Part shown: positions 56,468 through 63,744 of the stretch, piece after piece
Position numbering within the stretch: position 1 is the first letter of the stretch
Layout: every line of letters starts with the position of its first letter
Source of the DNA: Lewinella sp. IMCC34183
Lineage (GTDB): Bacteria; Bacteroidota; Bacteroidia; Chitinophagales; Saprospiraceae
Length of the DNA stretch: 64,000 nucleotides
Direction of reading: 5' to 3'
Assembly: GCF_003390915.1 (NCBI RefSeq)
Contig: NZ_QMEM01000004.1
Location: forward strand, 1 to 64,000
Made by a program: the position numbers and the translations under genes
The notes under the pieces: generated by a model
Seen by the model: only the letters and a program-made list of their open reading frames with translations
Told to the model about the DNA's origin: nothing
Databases searched by the model: none

Positions 56468-56797
56468 GATATACAATTTACCAGCTACAATTTACTATTG
56501 GCCCGCAGGATTCCGGCGCGCACTACTCTGGCGTGCAATCATTGAGGATAGCTCCTTGCGGGTACTGAGGGTATATGATATACCATTTACAATTTACCAG
56601 CTACAATTTACTATTGGCCCGCAGGACTCCGGCCCGCATCACGCTGCCGCGCAGGACACAAGTGTCGCAACCAAACTAACGCCGCGCCTTCAGCATTAAC
56701 CTGGCACCTGCGCGCCGCCGCATATTAGCTGCGCATCAGAGGCGTATCTCGTGCAGGAAATGGTAAATGGTACCTTGTACTTTGTAAATTGTATATC
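56468..56797. repeat. Intergenic repeat cluster between dapD and recF
   Basis: A direct repeat of about 50 nt (TACAATTTACCAGCTACAAT start) occurs at 56472 and again at 56588, with two differences. GATATACAATTTAC (56468-56481) is perfectly inverted at 56784-56797. GGTATAT-G-ATATACC at 56570-56584 is a perfect palindrome, and TACCATTTAC (56581-56590) is inverted at 56763-56772. Together these form a nested fold over most of the spacer. No gene lies in this 341-nt gap. It may contain the recF promoter, but no clear TAnnTTTG with -33 was found. Confidence 0.8.
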
Positions 56798-56808
56798 TCC
56801 CTATTCCC

Positions 56809-57945
56809 TTGTACCTCTCCAACATCAAACTCACCCAGTTCAAGAACTACGAGCGGCAGGCGCTGTCCTTCTCGCCCCGACTGAACTGTTTCGTAGGCTT
56901 TAACGGATCGGGGAAGACCAACCTGCTGGAGGCGATCTACTACCTCTGCATGAGCAAGGGCTACGGGAGCCAGGCCGACCAGTACAACATCCGCCACGGC
57001 GACGCGGTGGCGCGGCTGGAGGGAGTGTTTCATCTCGATGACGACCGGGAGGACAAGATCGTCGTGAAGCTCCGCAAACGGGGCCGCAAGGTGATCGAGC
57101 GCAACGGCACCCCCTACGAACGCATCAGCGAGCACGTGGGCCGCTACCCGGTAGTGATCGTGACGCCCGACGATATCAGCCTGGTGCTGGAGGGCAGCGC
57201 CACCCGCCGCCGGCTGCTCGACAACAGCCTGAGCCAGACCGACCCCCAATACCTCAACTACCTCATCGCTTATAACAAGCTGCTGGAAAACCGCAATGCC
57301 CAGCTGAAGGAACTGGACGGCCGCCGCGACACCACCGGACTGCTGGACGTGTACGACGCCCAGATGGAGGAGCCCGCTACCTACATCCACCGGCAACGGC
57401 AGGCCTTCGCGGCCCCCTTCACCGAGCTGCTACGGGAGGCCTACGCGTCCATCAGCGGCGCGCGGGAGGCGGTCGACCTGGAGTACCGCTCGCACCTGAA
57501 CGAGAGCGGCTGGGGGGAGCTGCTGGCCGGCCGCGCCGAGAAAGACCGGATCCTGCAGCGCACGAGCGGCGGCATCCACAAGGACGAGCTGGTATTTACC
57601 CAGGACGGGCATCCCCTCAAGCGGGTCGCCAGCCAGGGGCAGCTTAAGTCGTTCGTGCTTTCCCTGAAGCTGGCCCAGTACCGCCTGCTGGAGCGGAGTA
57701 CCAACCGCACTCCGATCCTGCTGCTCGACGATATCTTCGACAAGCTCGACCACGAGCGGGTGCGGCAGCTCCTGGAACTGGTCATGGGCTCGGCCTTCGG
57801 CCAACTCTTCATCACGGACACCGACCCGGAACGCATCAGCGCCCTCGTGAGCCGGGAACCGGGAATCGACTGGCAGCGATTCCTGGTCGCGGAGGGCGTA
57901 GCACGCAACGAAGCCGAGTGGGAGCGGTTCTTAGAGGAAGAATAG
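56809..57945 (+). CDS. recF: DNA replication and repair protein RecF
   Basis: This 378-residue SMC-like ATPase loads RecA at single-strand gaps with RecO and RecR. The start is TTG 56809, giving MYLSNIKLTQFKNYERQALS; no ATG is available before the conserved start. Walker A is FVGFNGSGKTNLLEAIYYLC, the signature region ASQGQLKSFVLSLKLAQY, and Walker B PILLLDDIFDKLDHERV. Family words DDISLVLEGSATRRRLLDNS and SGGIHKDELVF are present. It is followed six bases later by the DUF721 gene, a common order in this phylum. Confidence 0.95.
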   Translation: MYLSNIKLTQFKNYERQALSFSPRLNCFVGFNGSGKTNLLEAIYYLCMSKGYGSQADQYNIRHGDAVARLEGVFHLDDDREDKIVVKLRKRGRKVIERNGTPYERISEHVGRYPVVIVTPDDISLVLEGSATRRRLLDNSLSQTDPQYLNYLIAYNKLLENRNAQLKELDGRRDTTGLLDVYDAQMEEPATYIHRQRQAFAAPFTELLREAYASISGAREAVDLEYRSHLNESGWGELLAGRAEKDRILQRTSGGIHKDELVFTQDGHPLKRVASQGQLKSFVLSLKLAQYRLLERSTNRTPILLLDDIFDKLDHERVRQLLELVMGSAFGQLFITDTDPERISALVSREPGIDWQRFLVAEGVARNEAEWERFLEEE

Positions 57946-57951
57946 CCGTCC

Positions 57952-58257
57952 ATGTACAAGAAAGTCCCGCCCAAGCCCGAGCCCCAGGAACTCAAGCAGG
58001 CCTTCCTGCGGCTCCTCCGCAACAATAAGAACGAGGCCGGCTACTTCAAGGCGCGCACCAAGCTGGTGTGGGAAAAATTCTTCGGCAAGCATACGGCCGA
58101 TAATACCCGCGACTTCCTGGTCCGCAACCGCAAGCTCTACGTCTACGTGACGAACGCTCCGTTGCGCAATCAACTCACGATGGTCAGAGAAGGCATCAAG
58201 AACCGGCTGAACGAGGAGTTCGGGGAGGAGTATTTGGAGGAGGTGGTGATTAAGTAG
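57952..58257 (+). CDS. DUF721 (DciA-like) protein
   Basis: This 101-residue protein has the DUF721 pattern: WEKFFGKHTADNTRDFLVRN, KLYVYVTNAPLRNQLTMVRE and the hydrophobic end EEYLEEVVIK. In other bacteria DUF721/DciA proteins act as replicative helicase loaders or operators. Placement directly after recF fits a DNA-replication role. Its stop codon falls inside the repeat element at 58254-58317. Confidence 0.87.
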   Translation: MYKKVPPKPEPQELKQAFLRLLRNNKNEAGYFKARTKLVWEKFFGKHTADNTRDFLVRNRKLYVYVTNAPLRNQLTMVREGIKNRLNEEFGEEYLEEVVIK

Positions 58258-58317
58258 TTCGGTAGTTCTGTAGTTCTGTAAGGGTGGCGACTACAGAACT
58301 ACCCGACTACAGAACTA
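58254..58317. repeat. Intergenic inverted-repeat element supplying both stop codons
   Basis: Left units GTAGTTCG, GTAGTTCTG and TAGTTCTG lie in tandem (58254-58278). Two exact reverse copies of TAGTTCTGTAG, that is CTACAGAACTA, lie at 58291-58301 and 58307-58317. The element fills the gap between convergent genes, and its first and last units provide the stop codons of DUF721 (58255-58257) and nth (58317-58315). It can fold as a long hairpin but lacks a T tract. Confidence 0.85.
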
Positions 58318-58971
58318 AGGCACTTCTACCCCCACCCTAGCACATTCCTCAACCACCGGGCAGCTGCCGCACTTCGGCCGGGTACCCGTACAGACGTGCT
58401 TTCCGAAGGGAACGAGGACGCGGTTGATCTCGATCCAGAGGTCCTGGGGAAGTTTTTGGGCCAGGGCGTCGCGGGTCTTATCGGGCGTGGAGGTGGCCAC
58501 GTAGCCCCAGCGGTTGGTGATGCGGTGGACGTGGATGTCGACGGCGATGATGGGATGGTTCAGAGCGACCCCGAGGGCCAGGCTGGCGACTTTCGGGCCG
58601 ACGCCGCGGAAGGCAATGAGCTTGTCGTAGTCGGCCGGGGTTTCTCCGCCGTAATCGTCGACGATGGTCTGGCTGAGGGCGATGATGTTATCGGCCTTGG
58701 CGGGTGCGAAGGTGGCTTCGGCGATGAGGCCGATGAGTTCTTCGCGGTTCAGGGTTACCATCTCTTCCGGGGTGCGCGCGCGGGCGAAGAGGCGACGGCT
58801 AACTTCCGTACTGGTTTCGTCGTAGGTCCGCACGCTGATCAGGCTGCTGACGAGCTGCTCATAGAGGCTGCCGTAGCCCTCGTCGCGCAGGCCGAACATC
58901 GCGGCGGGAGCTTTGTCGGCTACCGCGGCGGCGCAGCGTTCGAGTACCGAGTGAATAGGAAAATCGCTCAT
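58315..58971 (-). CDS. nth: Endonuclease III
   Basis: This 218-residue DNA glycosylase/AP lyase for oxidised pyrimidines is best started at 58971 (MSDFPIHSVLERCAAAVADK). The upstream open extension overlaps the lipoprotein gene and has no family sequence. The helix-hairpin-helix with catalytic lysine is in LIAFRGVGPKVASLALGVAL, and the catalytic Asp in IIAVDIHVHRITNRWG. The C-terminal [4Fe-4S] cysteines follow the standard spacing in CTGTRPKCGSCPVVEEC (6, 2, 5). Length is normal. Confidence 0.93.
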   Translation of the reverse strand: MSDFPIHSVLERCAAAVADKAPAAMFGLRDEGYGSLYEQLVSSLISVRTYDETSTEVSRRLFARARTPEEMVTLNREELIGLIAEATFAPAKADNIIALSQTIVDDYGGETPADYDKLIAFRGVGPKVASLALGVALNHPIIAVDIHVHRITNRWGYVATSTPDKTRDALAQKLPQDLWIEINRVLVPFGKHVCTGTRPKCGSCPVVEECARVGVEVP

Positions 58972-59023
58972 GCCATGCAAAGCAGCGGGCACGAGCGATT
59001 TGTTTGTTGGAGCGCGGTCCGAT

Positions 59024-59680
59024 TTACTCGAGCTCCAGGGCAAAGGTGGCGCCGACATTGCCGGGGTCAATCCGCATACCATTGTACCACTCCCCGTCGA
59101 ATACGGCCTTGGAGGACGATAGCATAAATCTGCCCGTGATTGCGAAAACGCTGCTTGCGTCATCGTACGTTACGGTACCCTCCAAATCAATGCCCGTCAG
59201 TTCGTACGTGGCCGTCGCCGGGTCGGGTGCGTTTTTACTGTTGAGCAGTACCGTAGCCGTTCCGTCCTTCATGAACGTGATGCTCCAGTAAAACCCCCTG
59301 CTGTCCGTACCCGTGAAAGTCCCGGCAGGAAGGTTCTCCACCGTAAGCGGCACGACGACTTGCCCCTCACTGTTAGCTATTACGACCTCGACCTCGTGCG
59401 TGCCGACGGGAAGCATCTTTGTCCACTGCAATTGACCGGTCGTGGAATTCACGCTCAGTCCCTCGACGCTCGACCCAAGGCTTACGCTGCCCTGGGCACC
59501 GTTCCAGTCGATGGAGGGAACGGACGAGTTACCGGCCTGGTAGAAGTCCGCCTCAAAGGTGGTAGAAGCGTACGTGACTTCCGGAGCATCGGCCCCGCCG
59601 CTCAGTTCGTTGATGCTGTCGCACGACTGGGAGAAGGTGACGGCCAGCGCCAGAAAAAGGTAAATGAATTGCGTTTTCAT
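59024..59680 (-). CDS. Putative lipoprotein with Ig/cadherin-like domain
   Basis: This 218-residue protein starts MKTQFIYLFLALAVTFSQSC, a hydrophobic signal followed by a cysteine that could be lipidated (Cys20), though the lipobox is not ideal. Residues about 50-115 look like a putative-Ig/cadherin-like domain (VEGLSVNSTTGQLQWTKMLP, GTHEVEVVIANSEGQVVVPL). The second half, FTGTDSRGFYWSITFMKDGT and onward, is a beta-rich unit of unknown type. Its function is unknown. It ends 53 nt before the nth start and is divergent from ssb. Confidence 0.7.
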   Translation of the reverse strand: MKTQFIYLFLALAVTFSQSCDSINELSGGADAPEVTYASTTFEADFYQAGNSSVPSIDWNGAQGSVSLGSSVEGLSVNSTTGQLQWTKMLPVGTHEVEVVIANSEGQVVVPLTVENLPAGTFTGTDSRGFYWSITFMKDGTATVLLNSKNAPDPATATYELTGIDLEGTVTYDDASSVFAITGRFMLSSSKAVFDGEWYNGMRIDPGNVGATFALELE

Positions 59681-59860
59681 GCTTGCAGGTATTTATACCT
59701 CTATGCAAGGCGGGCTCCGGTGCGTTACGCGCCGGCTGAAAAAAGTTGGCCGGCAGAAAAGCGGAACAAGAGAAATAGGCGAGAAAAGAGGGAAATATTT
59801 GAGGCGGCCGCTATTATCTTAAATAACTGATAATCAGTAGAATACCAAGACTACATCTGT

Positions 59861-59900
59861 ATTTAAACGTTTATAAACGTATTTAAACGAAAGTAAACGG
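59861..59900 (+). repeat. Four TAAACG units at exact 10-bp spacing
   Basis: The 40 bases divide into four 10-mers: ATTTAAACGT, TTATAAACGT, ATTTAAACGA, AAGTAAACGG. TAAACG occupies positions 4-9 of every unit. A 10-bp period puts every copy on about the same face of the helix, as expected for cooperative protein binding or a curved A-tract-like element. It lies 170 bp upstream of ssb and 180 bp upstream of the divergent lipoprotein gene. Confidence 0.85.
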
Positions 59901-60010
59901 ATAATTGACGACTAACGGATCGGGATGCCCTCACCTTTGGACCGTCACCGAAAGAAAGCGATGTGTACTGCTTCACACCGCGCTCTGAGGGGACACATTC
60001 CATCACCAAT

Positions 60011-60049
60011 GCCCGTGTCCAATTATTCATGCGACACACGGATACGGGC
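60011..60049 (+). promoter_or_regulatory. Hairpin in the ssb leader
   Basis: GCCCGTGTCC (60011-60020) pairs with GGATACGGGC (60040-60049), ten pairs with one G-U wobble in RNA and a 19-nt loop. It ends 20 nt before the ssb ATG, a position where it could affect translation initiation. No T tract follows. Confidence 0.4.
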
Positions 60050-60069
60050 CATTACTAATCCTTTTTATC

Positions 60070-60549
60070 ATGCAAGTACGTAACAGCGTAACCCTCATCG
60101 GCAACGTCGGCCAACTCCCCACCGTCAAGACCCTGCCCAGCGGCAGCCGCCTGATCGAGTTCAGCTTTGCCACCAACGACAGCTACCGCAATAAGGAGGG
60201 CGACAAGGTCACCCGTACGGAATGGCACCGCGTGAAGGCCTACGGCAAGGTCGTGGATGTCCTCGAACGCTACCTGCGGAAGGGGACGGCCCTGGCGATC
60301 TCCGGTACGATCCGCTACGGCAAGTGGACGGACCAGCACGGACAGAACCGCACGTCTACCGATATCATCCTCAGCGAGTTCACGTTTACCGGCAACCGCA
60401 ACGAAGCGGGCGGCTACCCCACTGCCGACGAGGCCGAAGTGAACGAGCCGGTGCCTCAGGCCGCGGAGCCCGCCCCGAAAAAGACCCGCAAGCGCCGTAC
60501 GAAGGCGGCAACGCCCGCCCTCACCCCGGCCGAAGACCTGCCCTTTTAA
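60070..60549 (+). CDS. ssb: Single-stranded DNA-binding protein
   Basis: This 159-residue protein has one OB fold (about residues 1-108): MQVRNSVTLIGNVGQLPTVK, IEFSFATNDSYRNKEGDKVT, EWHRVKAYGKVVDVLERYLR and KGTALAISGTIRYGKWTDQH. A basic and acidic linker follows (about 115-150), and the tip TPAEDLPF is the conserved acidic tail that recruits DNA repair and replication partners. The start ATG 60070 matches the family exactly. The unusual upstream array and leader hairpin are described separately. Confidence 0.95.
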   Translation: MQVRNSVTLIGNVGQLPTVKTLPSGSRLIEFSFATNDSYRNKEGDKVTRTEWHRVKAYGKVVDVLERYLRKGTALAISGTIRYGKWTDQHGQNRTSTDIILSEFTFTGNRNEAGGYPTADEAEVNEPVPQAAEPAPKKTRKRRTKAATPALTPAEDLPF

Positions 60550-61033
60550 ACGTAATCGGGCATACCCCTTCACCATCTTTCCGTAACCGGGACCGTTGGC
60601 GGAGGACTTTTGCAACGCAGTACGCCTCGACGGCGGCCGGCATACTTTCACTAAACCACTTAGAGTAACCCAGGCACGTTTCACCCCTGGCCGGCAGCAG
60701 GATAGGCCCGACCGGCGTCCGTCTCCCCCCGGGAGCCCGGGCGCCGGTCTTTTCCTTTCCGGCCTTTGCAGCGCGGATAAAATTGCGTAGGCATTCCACC
60801 TTAACGACCGAAAGTTAGACGCTGGAGGGCTCCTCCGCCCGGGGTGGTCTTCCTTCCCGATTCAGGTTACCATTTAGCACATCCAGCCCGCCGTTCAGAA
60901 CACCAAGGGCTCAAAGTGGTATCTTTTTCTTCATCTCCGCCTAGTTTTGCAGCGGCAAGATTCCTATGGGGACTTGCGGGACTTAAGCCGAACTCCCTTA
61001 CCAAAAAAGTAGGCGCTTACACACCTCTTTCAA
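60550..61033. other. Intergenic region between ssb and the lectin-like gene
   Basis: Apart from the terminator at 60710-60753 I see no supported feature. A minus-strand open frame 60521-60799 and a plus-strand frame 60844-61050 overlap real genes or lack any family sequence, and I do not call them genes. Confidence 0.55.
60710..60753 (+). terminator. Hairpin terminator downstream of ssb
   Basis: GACCGGCG (60710-60717) pairs with CGCCGGTC (60742-60749), with an inner CCCGGG-AG-CCCGGG type pairing, followed by TTTT. It lies about 160 nt after the ssb stop. Confidence 0.7.
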
Positions 61034-62047
61034 ATGCATTCCTTTACTAGCGTTACGCGCACGAGCCTGCTCGTGCTGATCCTCTCTGCCCTTTTGGGTA
61101 CCAGCCAGCGGGCCCTCGCCCAACAACTGGTCTACGGCCAAACCTACAAGCTCGAGAACACCTGGATGAACCGCGGGGCCTACCTCGAAGTGGCGGGACA
61201 GGGCTGTCAGGACAATTACCTCTGTGTATCCACCACGACGGCCGGCGACCGCAAATCAGGCAACACCTCGGACTGGATCATCCTTTCGGCCACGGGCAAA
61301 CAAGCCGGCCAGCCGGTGGAGAGCGGAGATATGATTCTGCTGAAGAACCCCTGGATGCGCGGCTCTTACCTGGGTACGCGGGGCTACGGCAAGGACTTCG
61401 GATGCCCGGGCTACCTGTGCGTTTCCGCCTGGCAGAACGTAGACGGCGTCAAAAACACTACCTGGCAGGTCAAGGGCGACGTCAAAACCGGGGGTATCGT
61501 TCAGTTTATCGGCCAGTGGAACAACGCCTCGGCCGGGTACCTCGATATGGCGGGCCACCGCCCCGGCGGCAACGGATACAATGCCGTAACGACGACGGAG
61601 CAGGCCCGCATCAAGGGCGGCAGCACTATGTGGACCTTCCGGCCCAGCCCGAATGCAGCGCCCGCCGCTGCCGCTACCAAGAACATCCTCAACGCCGGAG
61701 AATCGCTCGCGGCCGGGGAAAAGCTGGTTTCCGCCAACGGCAAATTTATGCTGATCATGCAGCCCAATGACGGCAATCTGGTCGTTTACCGCTACGACAA
61801 CGGCAAGCAGGGCGGCTTCGTGTGGGGTTCCATGCAATACGGCTTCCAGAACGCCCGCCTGGAAATGCAGTCCGACGGCAACCTGGTAGTATATGCCGGC
61901 AACGACGCCAAGTGGAGCTCGAAGACTCACCCCTACTACGATGCCAAGTTCCGTGACGCCGGTAACAAGCCCGTGAAGCTGGTCCTCCAAGACAACGGCA
62001 AGCTGAACCTCATCACGGCTTCGGGTACATCCGTCTGGTCGTCGTAA
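61034..62047 (+). CDS. Secreted protein with C-terminal bulb-type lectin-like domain
   Basis: This 337-residue protein has a signal peptide (TSLLVLILSALLGTSQRALA, cleavage near residue 30). Residues about 33-195 form a beta-rich unit with internal repetition: NTWMNRGAYLEVAGQGCQDN, NPWMRGSYLGTRGYGKDFGC and GQWNNASAGYLDMAGHRPGG. Each pairs a W-x-N/R-x-x-G-Y-L core, and two are followed by cysteine pairs. Residues about 215-337 resemble bulb-type (monocot mannose-binding) lectins, with the QxDxNxVxY-like words MQPNDGNLVVYRY, MQSDGNLVVYAG and a decayed LQDNGKLNLI. Mannose or polysaccharide binding is plausible by analogy. No T9SS tail is present, so a Sec-exported periplasmic or released protein is likely. 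Confidence 0.8.
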   Translation: MHSFTSVTRTSLLVLILSALLGTSQRALAQQLVYGQTYKLENTWMNRGAYLEVAGQGCQDNYLCVSTTTAGDRKSGNTSDWIILSATGKQAGQPVESGDMILLKNPWMRGSYLGTRGYGKDFGCPGYLCVSAWQNVDGVKNTTWQVKGDVKTGGIVQFIGQWNNASAGYLDMAGHRPGGNGYNAVTTTEQARIKGGSTMWTFRPSPNAAPAAAATKNILNAGESLAAGEKLVSANGKFMLIMQPNDGNLVVYRYDNGKQGGFVWGSMQYGFQNARLEMQSDGNLVVYAGNDAKWSSKTHPYYDAKFRDAGNKPVKLVLQDNGKLNLITASGTSVWSS

Positions 62048-62057
62048 CCTGACCCGG

Positions 62058-62155
62058 GCTTGCGCGCTACCGCGCAAGCTTCCGGCACCCCTAGTTTTCG
62101 CCAGGGCCCGCGCCTGCCCCGTACGGTTCGCCGGCGGGCAGGTCAGCGGGCCCTG
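62058..62155. terminator. Two strong hairpins between convergent genes
   Basis: GCTTGCGCG-CTAC-CGCGCAAGC (62058-62079, then TT) is a perfect 9-bp stem with a tetraloop. A second, larger hairpin pairs CAGGGCCCGC (62102-62111) with GCGGGCCCTG (62146-62155) and CTGCCC (62114-62119) with GGGCAG (62136-62141). On the minus strand the second is followed by GCGAAAACTAG, so it has no clean T tract for nadC. Together they probably end the lectin-like and nadC transcripts. Confidence 0.6.
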
Positions 62156-62174
62156 TTGCGTGTGGTGCCCCCCG

Positions 62175-63041
62175 TTAGCTCACCACCTTCAGGCTTAGGT
62201 CGAGACTAACGGCCGAGTGGGTTAGTGCACCGACGGAGATGAAGTCGACACCGGTCTCGGCTACTTCCCGGATGCTATCCAGGGTGATGCCTCCGCTGGC
62301 CTCCGTTTCGAAGCGGTCGCCGACGTGGGCCACAGCCTCCCGCAGCAGGGGAATCTCGAAATTATCAAGCATGATGCGGTCTACCTGCCCTACTTCGAGG
62401 ACTTCCATCAGCTCGACAAGGTTGCGCACCTCCACGGTGATGGGCAGGACCATGTCGTTCTCGCGGAAGAAAGTCTGTACCCCCCGGATGGCTTTGGTCA
62501 GCGACCCCGCAGCATCGACGTGGTTGTCCTTGATCATAATCCGGTCGTAGAGCCCTTCGCGGTAGTTCTCCGCGCCGCCCAGCCGTACCGCCCACTTCTC
62601 CAGAAACCGAAGGTTGGGAGTCGTTTTGCGGGTGTCCAGCACCTTTACGGGCAGGTCCTCCACTTCAAAGGCGTAGCGGTTGGCCAGGGTGGCGATGCCG
62701 CTCATTCGCTGCATGGTATTCAGTACGAGCCGCTCGGCCTGCAGGAGGGCACGCGAATTACAGGTCACGTAGAAAGCTTCGTCGCCCACGTGCATGAGGT
62801 CACCGTCCTGCATCCGCTGGTCGAATTCCATCTTGGGGTCAACGGCCTGGAAGATCATCCGGGCGACCTCCACGCCCGCCAGTACGCCGACATCCTTGAC
62901 GAGTAGCCGGGCGGTATCGCGTTTGTCAGCGGGGATGGTGGCCTCGCTGGTGAAATCACCGGGACCAACGTCCTCCGCGAGGGCCTCATTTATAAATTGC
63001 AGGATGCGCTGTCGCAGGGTTTCGTCTACTTTGGCCGCCAT
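62175..63041 (-). CDS. nadC: Nicotinate-nucleotide pyrophosphorylase (carboxylating)
   Basis: This 288-residue enzyme makes nicotinate mononucleotide from quinolinate and PRPP in NAD synthesis. Motifs are FINEALAEDVGPGDFTSEAT, the active-site VLDTRKTTPNLRFLEKWAVR, LGGAENYREGLYDRIMIKDN (with the catalytic lysine), ITVEVRNLVELMEVL, DRIMLDNFEIPLL and ASGGITLDSIREVAETGVDF. Start and length are normal. A promoter with TACCTTTG lies 60 nt upstream on this strand. The plus-strand HD gene starts divergently 100 nt away. Confidence 0.96.
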   Translation of the reverse strand: MAAKVDETLRQRILQFINEALAEDVGPGDFTSEATIPADKRDTARLLVKDVGVLAGVEVARMIFQAVDPKMEFDQRMQDGDLMHVGDEAFYVTCNSRALLQAERLVLNTMQRMSGIATLANRYAFEVEDLPVKVLDTRKTTPNLRFLEKWAVRLGGAENYREGLYDRIMIKDNHVDAAGSLTKAIRGVQTFFRENDMVLPITVEVRNLVELMEVLEVGQVDRIMLDNFEIPLLREAVAHVGDRFETEASGGITLDSIREVAETGVDFISVGALTHSAVSLDLSLKVVS

Positions 63042-63101
63042 GTTGTTTACTTTGGTAGTCCGCTTCGGTTACGACGGACGGTTCGGATAGGTCTTCAGCC
63101 G

Positions 63102-63131
63102 CAAAGGTACACCTTCGCTGTTTTCCCTAAA
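63102..63131 (-). promoter_or_regulatory. Candidate promoter for nadC
   Basis: On the minus strand TTTA (63131-63128), an 18-nt spacer and TACCTTTG (63109-63102) fit the Bacteroidota pattern, one base off at the -33 element. The nadC ATG is 60 nt downstream. Confidence 0.5.
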
Positions 63132-63140
63132 GTATACCCC

Positions 63141-63743
63141 GTGATTCAGGACTATTTCACCGAACTTTCGCAGCAGCTGGCCCCCACCGGCCTTAACTGG
63201 GAAAATGTGCGCCGGGCGTACGCGGGTCGGGCGTATCACAACCTCACCCACCTCGACGAGATGATTGGTCACCTGCCGCAGCACGCCGCTCCGCAGGATC
63301 CGGTGGTATTCGGGGTGGCCCTGGTGTACCACGACATTGTCCACAAGCCGACCCGCAGCGACAACGAAGAGCGCAGCGCGCGCTCGGCGGAGCGCGACCT
63401 CCGTCAGGATACTTCCATTTCCGCGGAACGCATCGACCGCTGCCGCCAGCTCATCCTGTCCACCAAACAGCACCTGCCCTCCCCCGCCGACGATGGCGAC
63501 GAGGCCCTGCTTATCGACCTGGATCTGGCCGTCCTCGCACGCGCTCCAGACAGTTACGACCAGTACGCTACGGCCGTGCGCAGGGAATTCTGGATGTTGC
63601 CCTACTTCGTTTTTCGTAACGGCCGGACGCGCGTCCTCACTGCTTTGCTGGACCGCCCCGCGATCTACCACACTGCTTTTGGCCGCGATCACTACGAAGC
63701 GCCGGCGCGCGAAAACCTGTGGAGGGAATTGCGGAATCTCTGA
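63141..63743 (+). CDS. HD-superfamily-like hydrolase
   Basis: This 200-residue protein is best started at GTG 63141 (MIQDYFTELSQQLAPTGLNW). The longer frame from 62997 overlaps nadC and has no family sequence. The words AYAGRAYHNLTHLDEMIGHL, FGVALVYHDIVHKPTRSDNE and LLIDLDLAVLARAPDSYDQY place conserved His and HD-type residues as in predicted metal-dependent HD phosphohydrolases. The typical YHNxxHL and HD-like YHDIVH are present. The substrate is unknown. Confidence 0.82.
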   Translation: MIQDYFTELSQQLAPTGLNWENVRRAYAGRAYHNLTHLDEMIGHLPQHAAPQDPVVFGVALVYHDIVHKPTRSDNEERSARSAERDLRQDTSISAERIDRCRQLILSTKQHLPSPADDGDEALLIDLDLAVLARAPDSYDQYATAVRREFWMLPYFVFRNGRTRVLTALLDRPAIYHTAFGRDHYEAPARENLWRELRNL

Positions 63744-63744
63744 C

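Larger units (their letters stand above)
59681..60069. other. Divergent regulatory region upstream of ssb
   Basis: No gene is present. From left to right it holds a T/A-rich stretch, the palindrome ACTGAT-A-ATCAGT (59826-59838), four phased TAAACG units (59861-59900), CACCTTTG (59933-59940, one base off the -7 consensus), and a 10-bp hairpin (60011-60020 with 60040-60049, one wobble pair) just before the ssb start. The composition is clearly A/T-rich relative to coding DNA. Confidence 0.6.

Noticed and set aside
56468-56797. Complete miniature transposable element
   Set aside because: Inverted ends exist, but no target duplication or second copy in the window supports mobility, so it is kept only as a repeat cluster.
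58972-59163. Longer Nth start at 59163
   Set aside because: The added residues overlap the lipoprotein gene in another frame and do not resemble endonuclease III.
60521-61050. Small frames 60521-60799 (minus) and 60844-61050 (plus)
   Set aside because: They overlap ssb or the lectin-like gene start and show no homology-like words; the first also covers the terminator.
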